A stretch of DNA of 64,000 nt from Anthopleura xanthogrammica (GCA_964019055.1 OZ025207.1:12056090-12120089), one strand, 5' to 3'. Positions 23,640 to 36,780 are shown, counted from the stretch's first letter. Notes: a model not told the origin generated them from the letters alone. Made by a program: numbers and translations.

Positions 23640-25100
23640 TACTGGTAAAGATATAGGTTTACCAAGCAAGTTCATGGGACAATATATTGAATGGATCCTA
23701 AAGCTTGAAGATAGATGGTATAATGACTAGTAACACAACACACAAGTTAATATACTCTACACTCTACACTCGTAAAAATGTTGTCTACCAAGCAGATGGG
23801 ACAAGCTATTGAATGGACCCTTAACCTTAAAAACAAATGATATGATGACTGATGTACAAGACAAAAGTTCTTGAACCCTACAACCTATAAGGAATAGGTT
23901 CTACCAAGCAAGCTGATGGGACAAGATATTGAAAGAACCCAAAGGCATGAAGATAGATGGTATGGTGACTGGTACTCAAGCAAAAGTTAATTTACTCTAC
24001 ACCCTAAGTAATGTGTTCTACCAAGCTAGCAGATGGGAAAAAGCTATTGAAAGAACCCCAAAGCATGAAGATAGATGGTATGGTGACTGGTACTCAAGCA
24101 AAAGTTAATTTACTCTACACCCTAAGTATTGTGTTCTACCAAGCTAGCAGATGGGAAAAAGCTATTGAAAGAACCCGAAAGCATGAAGATAGATAGATGG
24201 TATGGTGACTGGTACTCAAGGCGCAAGTTAATATACTCTGCACCTCTAAGTATTGTGTTTTACCAAGCAAGCAGATGGGACAAGCTATGGATGGCATGAA
24301 TGGATCCTAAGCATGAAGATAGATAGTATGATGACTAGTAACATTACACAAATTAGTGTACTCTATGCCTATAAGGAACATAGTCTACCAAGCAAACAGA
24401 TGAGACAAGCTATGGATGGCATGAATGGATCCTAAAGCATGAAGATAGATGGTATGATGACTAGTAACATTACGCAAATTAGCATACTCTATGCCTATAA
24501 AGAACGTAGTCTACCAAGCAAACAGATGAGACAAGCTGTTGAATGGACTCTAAAGCATGGAAAGAAATAGTATGATGACTAGTACACAAGAAACCTGTAA
24601 GTTAAATTCTGCAACCCATAAGGAATGTGGTCTACCAAGCAAGGGGGTGGGAATGGACCCTAAAGCATGAAGATACTGTAGATGGTATGACGACTATTAC
24701 ACAAGACCCAAGTTAACAAACTATACACACATAAAGAATGTGTTTTACCAAGCAAACAGTTTGAAAAAATCTATTGAATGGACCCTAAAGCATGAAAATA
24801 GATAGTATGATGGCTTATGCACATGATATTACACAAGTTATTGCACTCTACACTCAAGGATGTGGTCTCCTTTTGAGCAAGCAGATGAGACAAGCTACTT
24901 AATAGACCGTAAACCTTGAAGATAGATGAAGTTAGTGCACTTTACAGTTATCAAGGATGTGTTCTATCATGCAAGCAGATCATGGGACAAGCTATTGAAT
25001 GGACTCTAAAGAATGAAGTTAAGTGGTATGATGACTGGTACACAAGCCACAAGTTAATGTAATCTAACCGAATAAAGGATTTGCAAGCATGAACAAGAAG
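23640..25100. repeat. ~119-bp tandem repeat field, about 12 diverged copies
   Basis: Repeated phrases: taccaagcaagcagatggga, caagctattgaatgga, aaagcatgaagatagatggt and atgatgactggtacacaag. Copies at 23890-24240 are most alike; outer copies decay. Confidence 0.8.
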
Positions 25101-26160
25101 ATAAGTTAGGAACAGAACATGAAGAACAATAAAGGTACTTAAAAAGGTCTTGAACCTGTTACACAAGTCCTCTTTGTGAGCAAACTAATGGGACAAGCTT
25201 ATAAGGAGAAATTGCAGTTTGCTATTTGTGGTCAACAACCAGGGAACTAATGAAACTAACAGGTGACCAGCCTTCCTTGAGAGATCTGGACTTTTACCAT
25301 GTTATTTGTTACTGTCAAGTATTTTAGTGGGTTCCGCTACTAATTAAAGGAATTCAGACAATGAACAGTGCTGTTGCCAGTGATTTTGCAGCTACTGAGC
25401 TACTACTCTACAAATGTTTGACGTCCTGATAAGGTGTCGGCAATGTCAATCAACAAGCTACTACAGTAGTCTACAAATGTTTGATGTCATGATAAGGTCT
25501 CAGCAATGTCAATCACCAAGCTACTATCTAATAGTAATTATTTTCATAATGAAAGCAAGAATAGCATGCTTACTATTTGGTGTTGCAGATATTTCCAACA
25601 TATTGGAATCAATAATGTAACTTATTTTGTTGCTACATAGCATGAGATAAGGATACCAAAAGGTATTGATTAACTTATAAAAAATTATAGTGAATAGTAT
25701 CAAAATATAAAGAAATAGTAACAGTGATTCATCTAAAGGTTTTTTGTTTGCTTTTAATAATTTTACATAATTAAATATAATTAATTAAGCAATTAATTTG
25801 ATTTTCTAAGAAAATGACAAAAATCCGTATGGTCCCAATTGCATAATAGATTAAAAGATGTACTGTATGTTAAATCTAAATGGTATTATGAAATAGCTAT
25901 AATGATATAAAACATGCCAATCCTTGATTGACTTATTAAATAAGAGCGTAATAAATAACCAATCACATTGTGTCTTGGTTTTGCTTTTATAAATTTCAAC
26001 TTTATCTTGTGTTCTTCCAAGATACCTAGTATTAATGAAAAATGATATATTAAAAATAAATGTAAACTGCTACTGTCACAACATGCCCACCATATATCTT
26101 TATGCTATTATGAATATATTTTACAATATTGAACTGCCATTTGTCAGTGTGTCCTTCCAC
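25100..26160. other. AT-rich spacer between the 119-bp field and the large inverted repeat
   Basis: Includes a short duplication (about 25405-25520, ctacaaatgtttgatgtc and aggtctcagcaatgtcaatc). No gene seen. Confidence 0.45.
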
Positions 26161-26480
26161 TGTCTTGTGATGATACCTTACATGCATCAATTACTCACCT
26201 GTATCCTGTATTGATTGAATCTAAGAGTACACCAGTGGTAAGTATTTCACTGTAGACAGGTGTTAGTATATGAGAGTTGAATATAATGTGAGCAATTACT
26301 ATGTACAATACCAACCACAGATAGGAAGGTAATCTTCAAACAAAGCATGCTGCAACAAGTACTGTGGATGCTGATAGCACAAAAGACAATGTTTATTAAT
26401 AATGCACCCTCTGATAGCAATCAATATCCACTGATGATAAAGAAAACTGATCTTGTAGCCTGGGCTACTCTACCGCATCC
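26160..26480 (-). repeat. Block A, copy 2 (outer end of left arm)
   Basis: Reverse complement of block A at 19960-20335 and 60750-61135; it forms the outermost part of the left arm that I could align. Confidence 0.75.
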
Positions 26481-26958
26481 CTACTAGACCTTTGTGAGTG
26501 GTGGTTATTGTTGGCAGCCTTTTACAGGCAGCAGAGTGTACTCTATTCTGATGGTAAGTACCCTAATGGTACCAACTGCTATAAGTATGGTATGACTACT
26601 ATATATACAGTACATGTATAGTCGAGTAGTCAGTCCAGTTTTCAGAAGAAACTAATTTTATTAGAAAGGTCATTTTCAAAAGCATCTGCAAGTAATTCAT
26701 TTTGCAGTGACTCCACAAATACACCAGGGGACAGGTTATTGATTCAGGAGAAGTGTACAGCTCTACTTCTGTATACAATGGGAAATATTCCAAACAGCCT
26801 CAATTCATGCGACCATCAAAATTTGGTTATGACATATATATTTTTTTATGTTGATTGACATATCACAAGGAACTATCATAACCACTATGTGTATGTGTCT
26901 CCATCACTTATCCTAACAGTCTGGTCACTTTTATTCCCGTATATCCATTATACCTTAG

Positions 26959-27119
26959 GCTGTTAACAGTCCCTCTTATCCCTCCTAATTCACTCGAGTC
27001 ATTTTTTTCCCTGTCTTGGATGTGCGGGGAGTGGGGGTGAGTTTACTCCCCGTGCGTTGAAGTCAGGAAAAAATCTTACTCGACTGAATTAGGAGGGAAA
27101 AGAGGGACTGTTAACAGTC
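26959..27119. mobile_element. MITE-like hairpin element (left arm only)
   Basis: Ends ctgttaacagtccctct and agagggactgttaacag are inverted, and the pairing continues through cctcctaattcactcga / tcgactgaattaggagg. I found no counterpart in the right arm, so it may have inserted after the arms separated. Confidence 0.7.
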
Positions 27120-29870
27120 TATTTATATGTTTATTATTATGATTGCTTAGCTATATTTTGCATTAGCCTCTTAACTGTTGTTTTCTGTAGTGAATTATAC
27201 TACTACAAACAGAACTAAACTAAGTAAGGGAGTAATATAGAAATTAGTGAAAACATTGAGATGGCAACAGGGGACTGGTTAAGACTCATTCTTGGATAAA
27301 TGTAGAAATGCTTCATGTACAAATTCCAAATTTAGGTGTGGCTTGTTTGTAGATCACTATTTTCATATTTTTTATTTGTACAAATACGGACATTTTTATC
27401 TGAAAAAATTACTGTTGAAAATTACATAAATTATGATCTTGCAGAGATTGGATACATTCCAACAACAAGTTATATAGCAAAATAATTCACAGAGTTGCCA
27501 TTTTATTTGACTAGCACTTTTGGGAAAGCTTGACTAGTTTGTGCAGTTTTCCCCCATAATTACAGCTAGATCTCTTTTCGTACAGTAGGACAATAAAAAT
27601 AAGTACACTAATCTAACTGAAATAATTACTGGTGAACATTGGATGTCACAGAGATTCGATAATCATAGCAATGTGCATTGAAGTTATCCTATTCAAATAG
27701 GGCTGTTCAACTAGGACTGTTGCAACATTTTAGATCCTTTGCTTGTGATCTTTTTCCCATCACAATTGTGAATGAAAACCATTTCACACACAAAAAAATA
27801 CATTTGTCCTAGCAAGTGGAGAAATTTTGGATTCTCAGATACTCTGAAATATTGGAGTCATTTTGGTGTATAGATTACCATTAAGATTTTTTCTAGATTC
27901 TTGGAGTGAATGAATTCAGTATGTCAACTCATTGGAGTAAAAAAAAAAGTAGATAATAGTAAAATCTAGCAAATGGCCTCTGCCTACATTACAAATTACT
28001 ACTGATATTAATTTTTTTAATCCTAATTACCCATTGATTAGAAGCTACTTTGGCTAATTTATTAAGCTTTCAATTTTCTTGTGTTTTTCTTTTTCATTTG
28101 TTTTCCATCCAATTGCAAAGTTAAAACCTCTGAATAGTGCAAAAGTTTTTTTCAGTGCGTTATGTTAAAGTGAAAATTTTTACAATTCTTGAAAGCACTT
28201 TATGTTAAGAAAACCTGCTGTTTATTCAAACAAAATGCATAGAACTCAGCACAGTTGCATGATTCAAATATTATTCACTGGTATATATATACCTATTTCA
28301 AAAAATTTGTCATTGGCGATATGCAATAGGTCATACCAAGATCCAAGAATAGCTGGAAAAACATGTGTTTCTGCTTCTTATTCTCGTCACGAACATAGAG
28401 GTTAGCGTTGTTTGTAGTCCACGAAACCATTTTAAAGGCCTTAATTATTCATGTTTAGTTGTATACCCATAATTCCTTTTTATCTTGAAATAACTGCCTT
28501 TGGCTATGACAACCGTTTTTGAAATAGGTGTATACACTGGTATATGGTTTGCATTCAAACTATAGTCATTGCAACCATTCATTCTTTGAGAAGATTTCCT
28601 CTCCTGTTCAGGTTCTTGTGATGTGTATTATTTGGTATATTTACTATATAGCAGGGGTGGATCAAGGGTAGGTTCAGTGTGAGTCGTGTGACCTCTCCAT
28701 TCACCTCAAATATATGGGAAATCTATTTACAATGGACTAACATCTGAATATTAAGAACTTGCATATACAACAGGTGAGACGTTGCAGAGAAACCCCATAA
28801 AACCCTAGATCCACCCCTTGTATTGATTGATCATCATAATATGATTAGTAAAAAGGTATGCCAGCAAACTCTTCCACCACCCCCACCTATACAATATGTT
28901 CCCTCTGAATATTGAAAAATAAAAATACTGAGACAAGGGGGAGGGGTGAATTATACATACCAATCATTACGTTCGTTTGAGGCATGCAGCAAATGACTTG
29001 GGGACTAAAAACTACAAGACTTTGGTCTGCATTAATGGTTTAATATCCACATATTATGTGATATGGGAATGACAAAAATAAATAAAGCATGTGGAAAAAC
29101 ATGATGTTGATTAATGATAAAAAACAACACTAATCTGTAACTGATGACGATGGTATAAGAACAATAAGAACAGTATCAGACTTGTTACATGTGTGGTAAG
29201 AGTCAATACGTCTGTCCTCACTGATACCACAATGAGTACAATTAATGGATATTATGATATTATGTGACTATGAAATGTTTCTTGTTCAAGCTTTGCAGCA
29301 TGCCTCAAACGAATAATCCACACACATGCATACACACACTTGAGTCGTCTGTTGTCTATCATTTATTTTGAAAGATAAAGTTAAACCCAGTTGTAATTGA
29401 CCAGAACAAACAGAGTGATTTTACTTAAAGTCTAATTTCTTACTCTGGAAACAAACCTTGTTACATATCGTGCACATGACATGATACAATGTTACATGTT
29501 CAGTGACAAGTGATAATATGATGTCAACATAATGCTTTCTTGGCATTCACATGTAAATATTGATTATGGCATCACATGCCTTACCGAGATATAAATCTAT
29601 TCTGTTGCCCTTAAAATGTTATTGATTCAAAGGCTTAAGTAAAATCACTCTACAATCCCACTGAAAGAAGACTTGTTTTTAAAAACAGAATTTGATTAAT
29701 TTTGAGCAAAAACATGGATACTTTGGCAAACTATTTACTAGTATTGGAGGCTACATTCAAGTGATAACTGCTTTGAAACCTTCAGTGGATTTAATTATAG
29801 TCTTCACATCCCTGAACTTCTCTATAAATTTTGACTTGAAAATTCTGGTCAATTACAACTGGGCTTCGCT
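27120..29870. other. Left-arm AT-rich sequence without genes
   Basis: No gene supported. Best-aligned parts against the right arm are around 28620-29000 (right arm 58470-58820). The inner 27200-28000 part aligns only weakly. Confidence 0.45.
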
Positions 29871-29990
29871 TAAATTTGGGGGGAGGGGATAGGTGAGATG
29901 TTGGGGGGAGGGGGTCGAAGCCTAATACTGGGGGGAGGGGTTACTTGTATAGGGGGGAGGGAAAATATTCTTGGGGTAGGGGAGGGAGAA
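29870..29990 (+). repeat. G-rich block with many G-runs (left arm)
   Basis: Repeated ggggggaggggg runs separated by about 20-25 nt (ggtcgaagcctaatact, tacttgtata). This is a pattern able to form G-quadruplexes. The right arm has the C-rich complement at 57475-57605. Confidence 0.75.
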
Positions 29991-30126
29991 TGTACTTAGT
30001 AGGGTTGTAAGGGGTTTTGCATGATTTTCTCTGACTTATATCCTTTGAAATCTTCCAGGAGTCAGACAGACACAGAAGTGGGCACTTAGGATTTTTTTGG
30101 TAAGTTGCCAAAATAGTTTCATATGT

Positions 30127-30240
30127 CACTTTTTTCCCTTGTAAATTTTTCCCTTGTAAATTTTTCCCTTGTAAATTTTTCCCTTGTAAATTTTTCCCTT
30201 GTAAATTTTTCCCTTGTAAATTATTCCCTTGTAAATTATG
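30127..30240. repeat. 15-bp tandem repeat (ttttcccttgtaaat)
   Basis: About eight nearly perfect copies in the left arm; the right arm (57316-57358) has only about three, showing array-length change after duplication. Confidence 0.85.
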
Positions 30241-30344
30241 GTTGTTGTGTGTTGTGTTTGAAATAAAGTTTGATTTTGGACTTAGTGGTTTTCCTGTGTT
30301 TTTTAATGAATTCCATCTTTACCCTCTCCACGCCCTTTTTGGAC

Positions 30345-30690
30345 TTACAAAAAATAATACCTCCCCAAGGTCCTACCAGCACCAAGTCTCACTACCCCGG
30401 TAGACCAGGACCAGGCAGTACTTACTGTCCCGACAAGAGCCATTTTATGAAACCACAACCAGCTGGCTGCTCTGATGATGAACACTGTCAATAGGAATAT
30501 CAGACTCTGAAACCCCATACAGATTCTTGAGAGTACCTCGATGGCAAAGCCAGCCTTGGTACTGTGAGGGTCAGTGCAAGTAGGAGTCTTACAAGATAAC
30601 CATTCCCCACTACCCATAGGTTTTACTGCACAACAGTGATGTATATCTTAGAGTGGTGTGATTAATAGACTTAAGGCGGTATTCAGACTT
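30345..30690 (-). ncRNA. Block X, copy 1: conserved ~320-bp element, nature unknown
   Basis: Four related blocks lie at 30345-30690(-), 33020-33365(+), 54285-54600(-) and 56880-57205(+). X1 and X4 are about 97% alike; X1 and X2 about 60-65%. Each runs from a caccac/ccacc-type start through actaacctgcacagtga or actgaccctcacagta to ggtgctg-ta-ggacct. X1 and X4 are open on one strand for 90-126 codons, but the few differences are mostly amino-acid changing, which argues against a constrained protein. A structured RNA is one possibility; an old gene or transposon fragment is another. Confidence 0.3.
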
Positions 30691-30920
30691 CCATTAAGTG
30701 TATTTGATTAACAACCTGGTTTGCGAAGACTAAAATAACGAAGTTTCTAGACTACTAAACTTGTGAAAAATGAGTTGGTCTATCCCGAAAAGGAAACTAC
30801 CAACATGTAATTTAATATGAAAAACTAAGCCAAAGTCCTTATGTGTTAATGTATTTATGAATTCATCACATGACCATCACATAAGTCCATAATTAATTTC
30901 GTATCTGCTAGGGGACTGGG

Positions 30921-31035
30921 CCTATAATTAATTCAGAATCTCCTAGGTTACCGGACCTATAATTAATTCAGTATCTCCTAGGTTACCGGACCTATAATTA
31001 ATTCAGTATCTCCTAGGTTACTAGACCTATGATTT
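30921..31035. repeat. 35-bp tandem repeat
   Basis: Three to four copies of cctataattaattcagtatc plus tcctaggttaccgga. The right arm has two to three copies at 56590-56690. Confidence 0.8.
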
Positions 31036-33019
31036 TTTTTGACTTTAATGTAATGAAAGTGCCATGAGGACTAAGTTTATATTACATCTTTTGCAGCTTA
31101 CAGTCATGTGCTAGTTGATGAACCACCAAAACACTTCATATCTAAAGATCCGTAGCATAAGGTAAGGCCATTATAGTATTTTAGAAGAGAATTTTGATCA
31201 TCTCGTTACCAATCAAAAAAAAGTTTGAAGAAACAAAATCAGATATTTTCCACATGACTGTTGGTTGCAAAAGCCCTACTTGCTAAGTGGTTTAAACATT
31301 AGTTTAACAGAGTAGATTTCATATTGGGAATAAATAGATACAGGATTAACAGAATGCAATAAAGTAATGGGAAACCATTCCAATGTCAGGACATGCCTTG
31401 CTGTCTAACATGCCAAGAATCATATGAAATCCACTCTATTAATGTTACACTAAGGGAACCGAGCTGTTATAGATATTCAATGGTTACATTCTCATCCCTA
31501 AAAAATGTTTTCATTTGTTTAGTATGTTTAATTCTAATAGCTAAAGAAAATCTAAATAGCCTTCGGTTTATTCCTTGTTAATTGTTTCACATGGTAGATG
31601 TGAACTCTGCATGTTTTTCTTATGTTTATCTTGTGTTTATTTCGTAAGATCAGTTTTTTCACCAGCAAAACAACTTCTTGACAGAAGGAAATGAGCCATA
31701 CATACGTAGTCAAAGATAAAATATATTTGCACTGTCAGAATTTGCATTTCCAAATCATAAGCAACTACATGTATCGCAATGAACTGCATCACATTTGAAT
31801 TCAAAACAAGTTTTCTGCCAATGTTTAAATTATCAAGTATTTGGTTTCAAAACATTTTGGACAGCTTGTGCATATAATATAAGTGCATTGGACATAATTC
31901 ATAGTAAAACAACTCTTGGTTTCACTTGTAATAATAGTTTCATTTCATTCAAGTCTAATGGTTTCTTGAATGTGAGGTATGGTGTATGAATGCCATTCTT
32001 TGATGGCTCACCTTGTCCTCTATTTATTCATTTTCCATTTCACATTCGCCTTGTTTGGCTTGGATTTATTTGTTTGCACTTTTTGTGTATTATTTCAGAA
32101 TTTTGCACAGCTGATTTTTGGTGTTTCCCATCGTATCTTTGGGAAATATGGTAAGAAATTGAGAAAAACTGAAATTTAGGCAGACTTTGTCTTTGTGATG
32201 TATCAAAAATAATTTTAATTCTGCTGAAGACTGTTTGTTTGAATGGACAGAACAAGATATGATTTGTAGTTGTTTTGGTTGATTTTAAATTGATTTCTGA
32301 AACATCTTTGCTTTAGGAATGCTTCAACTTAAAATAGAAATGATTTTGTCCCATTTTCCAAAAAATTATTAATTTGTTCAGAAATATTTTGGTTACTGTA
32401 ATTTTCAAAAAACGCTTTACATTTGAAATGATTTGACAGTGCTGAATATTTGTATCCAATCTTTTAGCTTGAAATTGATTTTGTTTCAAACGTACATTTT
32501 TTTTTTTAATTGATAGCAGGTTTGGTTAAGACCTCAGTTTCATGAAAGACAAGGAAATTATTTGCAAGTAAATTTCTTATATTATATATCACTTATCTTA
32601 TTGGTTTGTTGATTTTTTTGTTTGAGAATAGTTTGCTTTTACATTCAATTATTTTATCTTGAATTGCTTTCCATTTTTTGTGCTTTTCATTTGATCCTGA
32701 TAATCAGTACTGTATAAATTTTTCATCTCTTTCAGTTTGCTTTACTTTTCATCATTTGATTATTTTATAATAAAAACTTTTTTCATCTATTTCAGTTTGC
32801 TTTTATTTTTTTTCCTGTGATTATCTTATCAAAAAGTCTCAGAAACTGCTTAAAATTTTAAAGAAACCGAGGTCTTGTTTTGCTGGTGAAAAAACTTATT
32901 AAATTACAATCCTATGATAGAACCTTGTGATATCAGTCTAGCCGAACATCATTAACGCAAGATTAGGTTTCCTAGAAATGATTCAACTTCTAGTCTTCCC
33001 AGGTTGATACTCTACTTGT

Positions 33020-33365
33020 ATGGAAGTCTGAATGGTGTCTTATGCAAGTCTATTGAGCACACCACCCCAAAGTTATCACTGCTGTACACACCCATGAATA
33101 GTGAGATATGATTACCTCTGCTCCTAGTTGCACTAACCTGCACAGTGACCGGCATTCATGCCAACGGCGCACTCCCTTCAAATCTGCAGAGGGCCATCAC
33201 CTGGTATCCTTACCGACAACCTTCACCACCAGAGCAGTCATCTGATTATGGCCTCAAGGTTAGACTCTGCCGAGAGCAGCAATGTTGTACCACCATTTTT
33301 GGTTTCCTGGCCTGGTGGGGCAGCTTCTCTGTTTGGTGCTGATAGGACCTCGTGGGAGGTATGAA
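33020..33365 (+). ncRNA. Block X, copy 2: conserved ~320-bp element, nature unknown
   Basis: About 97% alike to 54285-54600 by eye over its whole length and into the flank 32920-33020. It is related to X1 in inverted orientation within the same arm. Two overlapping frames (33145-33342 and 33158-33364) are open in both copies, but neither has a recognisable domain. Confidence 0.3.
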
Positions 33366-33406
33366 GTGTATTTCATTTTTCTGGTATACAGATAATAAAT
33401 GATAAT

Positions 33407-33713
33407 AATATTAGATATAGGAGAGTGTGTCTTACTAGTGGAGGGTTGTCAGTAAAGTTAGAAAAGTCACTTGAAATGACCAGCCAATTGAAATGAAATT
33501 TTGTGAAAAGATGAAAATTGAAATAGAACAGCAGTGATAAGTCTACTGTATATTTTCAGTTCTGCTTGTTTTGTTTTTCTTTACTGAGAACACACCTACT
33601 AGCTGCTATGGAAAAGTTTTCTGACTTTTTTCCCCCTTCCTTATTCAGGAATAATCTAAATGTCTTAACTATTTCAGTTTTGGGTATCTACACACTCTCC
33701 TATATCTAATATT
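33407..33713. mobile_element. MITE with perfect 24-bp terminal inverted repeats (left arm)
   Basis: 33407-33430 and 33690-33713 are perfect inverted repeats (core attagatataggagagtgtg). The same element sits at 53925-54231 in the right arm, so it was present before the arms were duplicated. Confidence 0.8.
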
Positions 33714-33718
33714 AGTGG

Positions 33719-34055
33719 CTAGAGGGCTGGCAGTACAGATGGTTATCTATGACTAGATCTGCAGGGCAATCAGCTATTTGATTATGCTATAAAGCTGAAA
33801 TTTGTAAACTTTTTGTATTTTCGTTTTGTTTTGTCCTTCCTAGGGTTTTTCCCTAGTCTTTGCTGCTTGTGAATCATGAAGTCTGAATCTCATAAAGTTT
33901 AAGGTATTCAGAAAATATTTGAAAATCTTAATTAAGAATTAGAGTTTTTGTACTTCATATTTCTAATGAAAGCAAAAACAAAATTTAGAAGAATTAAGTG
34001 TGTACAGACACAATTATTTAGTTTAACTACAAGATTTGTTTCGCCAGCCCTCTAG
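33719..34055. mobile_element. MITE-like element, ctagagggctggc ends (left arm)
   Basis: ctagagggctggc (33719-33731) and gccagccctctag (34043-34055) are exact inverses. The right-arm copy lies at 53603-53919 with one end slightly mutated (ttagagggttggc). Confidence 0.75.
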
Positions 34056-34074
34056 CTAAATATCTTTTCAGTTG

Positions 34075-34239
34075 CCCTATTTCATAATGTCATCAGATGT
34101 GAATAATGTATTGTTCAATTGAGTGAAACAGAATCACTGAAACGTTTAGTGATTTTTTTTCATTATTTTGTTGAGTTTAGTGCCCTTTCTTTGTGAAAAA
34201 GCACTTTGTTTTGGTTGGTGATGCTATTATGAAATAGGG
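34075..34239. mobile_element. MITE-like element, ccctatttcataatg ends (left arm)
   Basis: ccctatttcataatg... faces ...attatgaaataggg over 165 bp. The right-arm copy lies at 53431-53584. Confidence 0.75.
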
Positions 34240-34349
34240 TCATGTTATTCATTCTTAGTAAAAACATTATCTTTCCATTTGTCTTTCCTTTCTCTCTCTT
34301 TTTTTCTTTTTTTCTCTTATATCTTTCATTCTTTCTTTGTTTTCTTTAT

Positions 34350-34519
34350 CAGGGCTCAAAATAGAAGAATATCATAACCATTATTGTTTTTGGTGATAAA
34401 GAAATTTTGGCAGAGGAATTGTACCTGCCATATTTTTATCCACTTTGGATTTAAAAAAAAATTTCATCTGTCATTAATAAGATTTTTCCTGCATGTGCAG
34501 ACTGCTATTTTGAGCCCTG
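34350..34519. mobile_element. hAT-like MITE, CAGGGCTCAAAATA family (copy 2, left arm)
   Basis: CAGGGCTCAAAATAG at the start and CTATTTTGAGCCCTG at the end. The flanks ttctttat and ttctttta are a probable decayed 8-bp target duplication. Confidence 0.8.
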
Positions 34520-34772
34520 TTCTTTTAATATAAGTATCCTGCTAATTTTCTTGATCTTTCAGGTATCCCTTCTTCTAGTTGTTATTCCAGGAAATGGTTC
34601 TTCTTTTCTTCTTGTTATAATGCTGTTCCCAAGACAGGTTTGTGTTTTCTGAAAGTACAAGAAAATAGATAATAAATAAATTTTCTCAAGGCAGAAGGAT
34701 TGAACTAAGTATTTAAAGTAATATGTCGGCTAATACGCAGTGAGTTATTAGTAGTTGGTTGATCAGATGATG

Positions 34773-36780
34773 ATGTGGTGTCATTCAGTGGTTGGTGTGG
34801 TGTCATTCAGTGGTTGGTGAGGTGTCATTCAGTGGTTGGTGTGGTGTCATTCAGCGGTTGGTGTGGTGTCATTCAGTGGTTGGTGTGGTGTCAGTGTGGT
34901 GAGGTGTCATTCAGTGGCTGGTGTGGTGTCATTCAGTGGTTGGTGTGGTGTCATCCAGTGGTTGGTGTGGTGTCATTCAGTGGTTGGTGTGGTGTCAGTC
35001 AGTGGTTGGTGAGGTGTCAGTCAGTGGTTGGTGAGGTGTCAGTCAGTGGTTGGTGAGGTGTCATTCAGTGGTTGGTGAGGTGTCAGTCAGTGGTTGATGA
35101 GGTGTCAGTCAGTTCTTGGTCAGGTGTCAGTCAGTGGTTGGTGAGGTGTCAGTCAGTTCTTGGTCAGGTGTCAGTCAGTGGTTGGTCAGGTGTCAGTCAG
35201 TGGTTGGTGAGGTGTCAGTCAGTTCTTGGTGAGGTGTCAGTCAGTGTCTGGTCAGGTGTCAGTCAGTGGTTGGTGAGGTGTCAGTCAGTTCTTGGTCAGG
35301 TGTCAGTCAGTGGTTGGTGAGGTGTCAGTCAGTTCTTGGTCAGGTGTCAGTCAGTGGTTGGTCAGGTGTCAGTCAGTGGTTGGTGAAGTGTCAGTCAATG
35401 GTTAATGAGGTGTCAGTGGTATGTGTGGTGTCATTTAGTGGTTGGTCAGGTGTGATTCAGTGGTTGGTGAGGTGTTAGTGGTTGGTGAGGTGCAGTCAGT
35501 GGTTGATTGTGTGTCTGTTATTGGTTGGTAAGGTGTCAGTCAGTGGTTGATTGAGAGTCTGTTATTGGTTGGTGAGGTGTCAGTCAGTGGTTGATTGGGT
35601 CTCTGTTATTGGTTGGTGTGGTGTCATTCAGTGGTTGGTTAGGTGTCTGTCAATGGTTGATTGGGTGTCTGTTATTGGTTGGTAAGGTGTCAGTCAGTGG
35701 TTGATTGGGTGTCTGTTATTGGTTGGTAAGGTGTCAGTCAGTGGTTGATTTGGTGTCATTCAGTGGTTTGGGAGGTGTCAGTCAGTGGTTGGTGTTGTCA
35801 CTCAGTGGTTGATTGGGTGTCTGTTATTGGTTCGTAAGGTGTCAGTCAGTGGTTGATTGGGTCTCTGTTATTGGTTGGTGAGGTGTCAGTCAGTTGTGGA
35901 TTGGGTGTCTGTTATTGGTTGGTTAGGTGTCAGTCAGTGGTTGATTGTGTGTCTGTTATTGGTTGGTAAGGTGTCAGTCAGTGGTTGATTGGGTCTGTTA
36001 TTGGTTGGTAAGGTGTCAGTCAGTGGTTGATTGGGTGTCTGTTATTGGTTGGTAAGGTGTCAGTCAGTGGTTGATTGGGTATCTGTTATTGGTTGGTGAG
36101 GTGTCAGTCAGTGGTTGATTATGTGTCTGTTATTGGTTGGTTAGGTGTCAGTCAGTGGTTGATTGGGTGTCTGTTATTGGTTCGTAAGGTGTCAGTCAGT
36201 GGTTGATTGGGTCTCTGTTATTGGTTGGTGAGGTGTCAGTCAGTTGTGGATTGGGTGTCTGTTATTGGTTGGTGAGGTGTCAGTCAGTTGTTGATTTGTG
36301 TCTGTTATTGGTTGGTGAGGTGTCAGTCAGTTGTTGATTTGTGTCTGTTATTGGTTTGTGAGGTGTCAGTCAGTGGTAAGTGAGGTGTCATTCAGTGGTT
36401 GGTGTGGTGTCATTCAGCGGTTGGTGAGGTGTCACTCAGTGGTTGGTGTGGTGTCATTCAGTGGTTGGTGAGGTGTCAGTCAGTGGTTGGTGTGGTGTCA
36501 TTCAGTGGTTGGTCAGGTGTCAGTCAGTTCTTGGTCAGGTGTCAGTTAGTGGTTGGTAAGGTGTCAGTCAGTGGTTGATTTGGTGTCATTCAGTGGTTTG
36601 GGAGGTGTCAGTCAGTGGTTGGTGTTGTCACTCAGTGGTTGGTCAGGTGTCAGTCAGTGGTTGATTGGGTGTCTGTCAGTGGTTGATTGGGTGTCTGTTA
36701 TTGGTTGGTGAGGTGTCAGTCAGTGGTTGAGTGGGTGTCTGTTATTGGTTGGGGAAGTGTTAGTCCAGGTGTGAGGTATT
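34773..36780 (+). repeat. Minisatellite, ~22-bp gtcagtcagtggttggtgagg family (left arm)
   Basis: About 2 kb of ggtgtcagtcagtggttggt units with variants (ttgattgggtgtctgttatt; gttcttggtca). Related units resume at 37076-37510. Long open frames here (34775-35478) come from the repeats alone. Confidence 0.95.

Noticed and set aside
30345..30617. 90-codon minus-strand frame, and its 126-codon right-arm counterpart at 56937-57317, as a small membrane protein
   Set aside because: Hydrophobic stretch present, but the few differences between copies are largely non-synonymous and there are no splice or domain signs. Kept only as block X.
34775..35478. Val/Ser/Trp/Gly repeat frames
   Set aside because: Translation of the gtcagtcagtggttggt minisatellite; equivalent frames occur on the other strand in the right arm.
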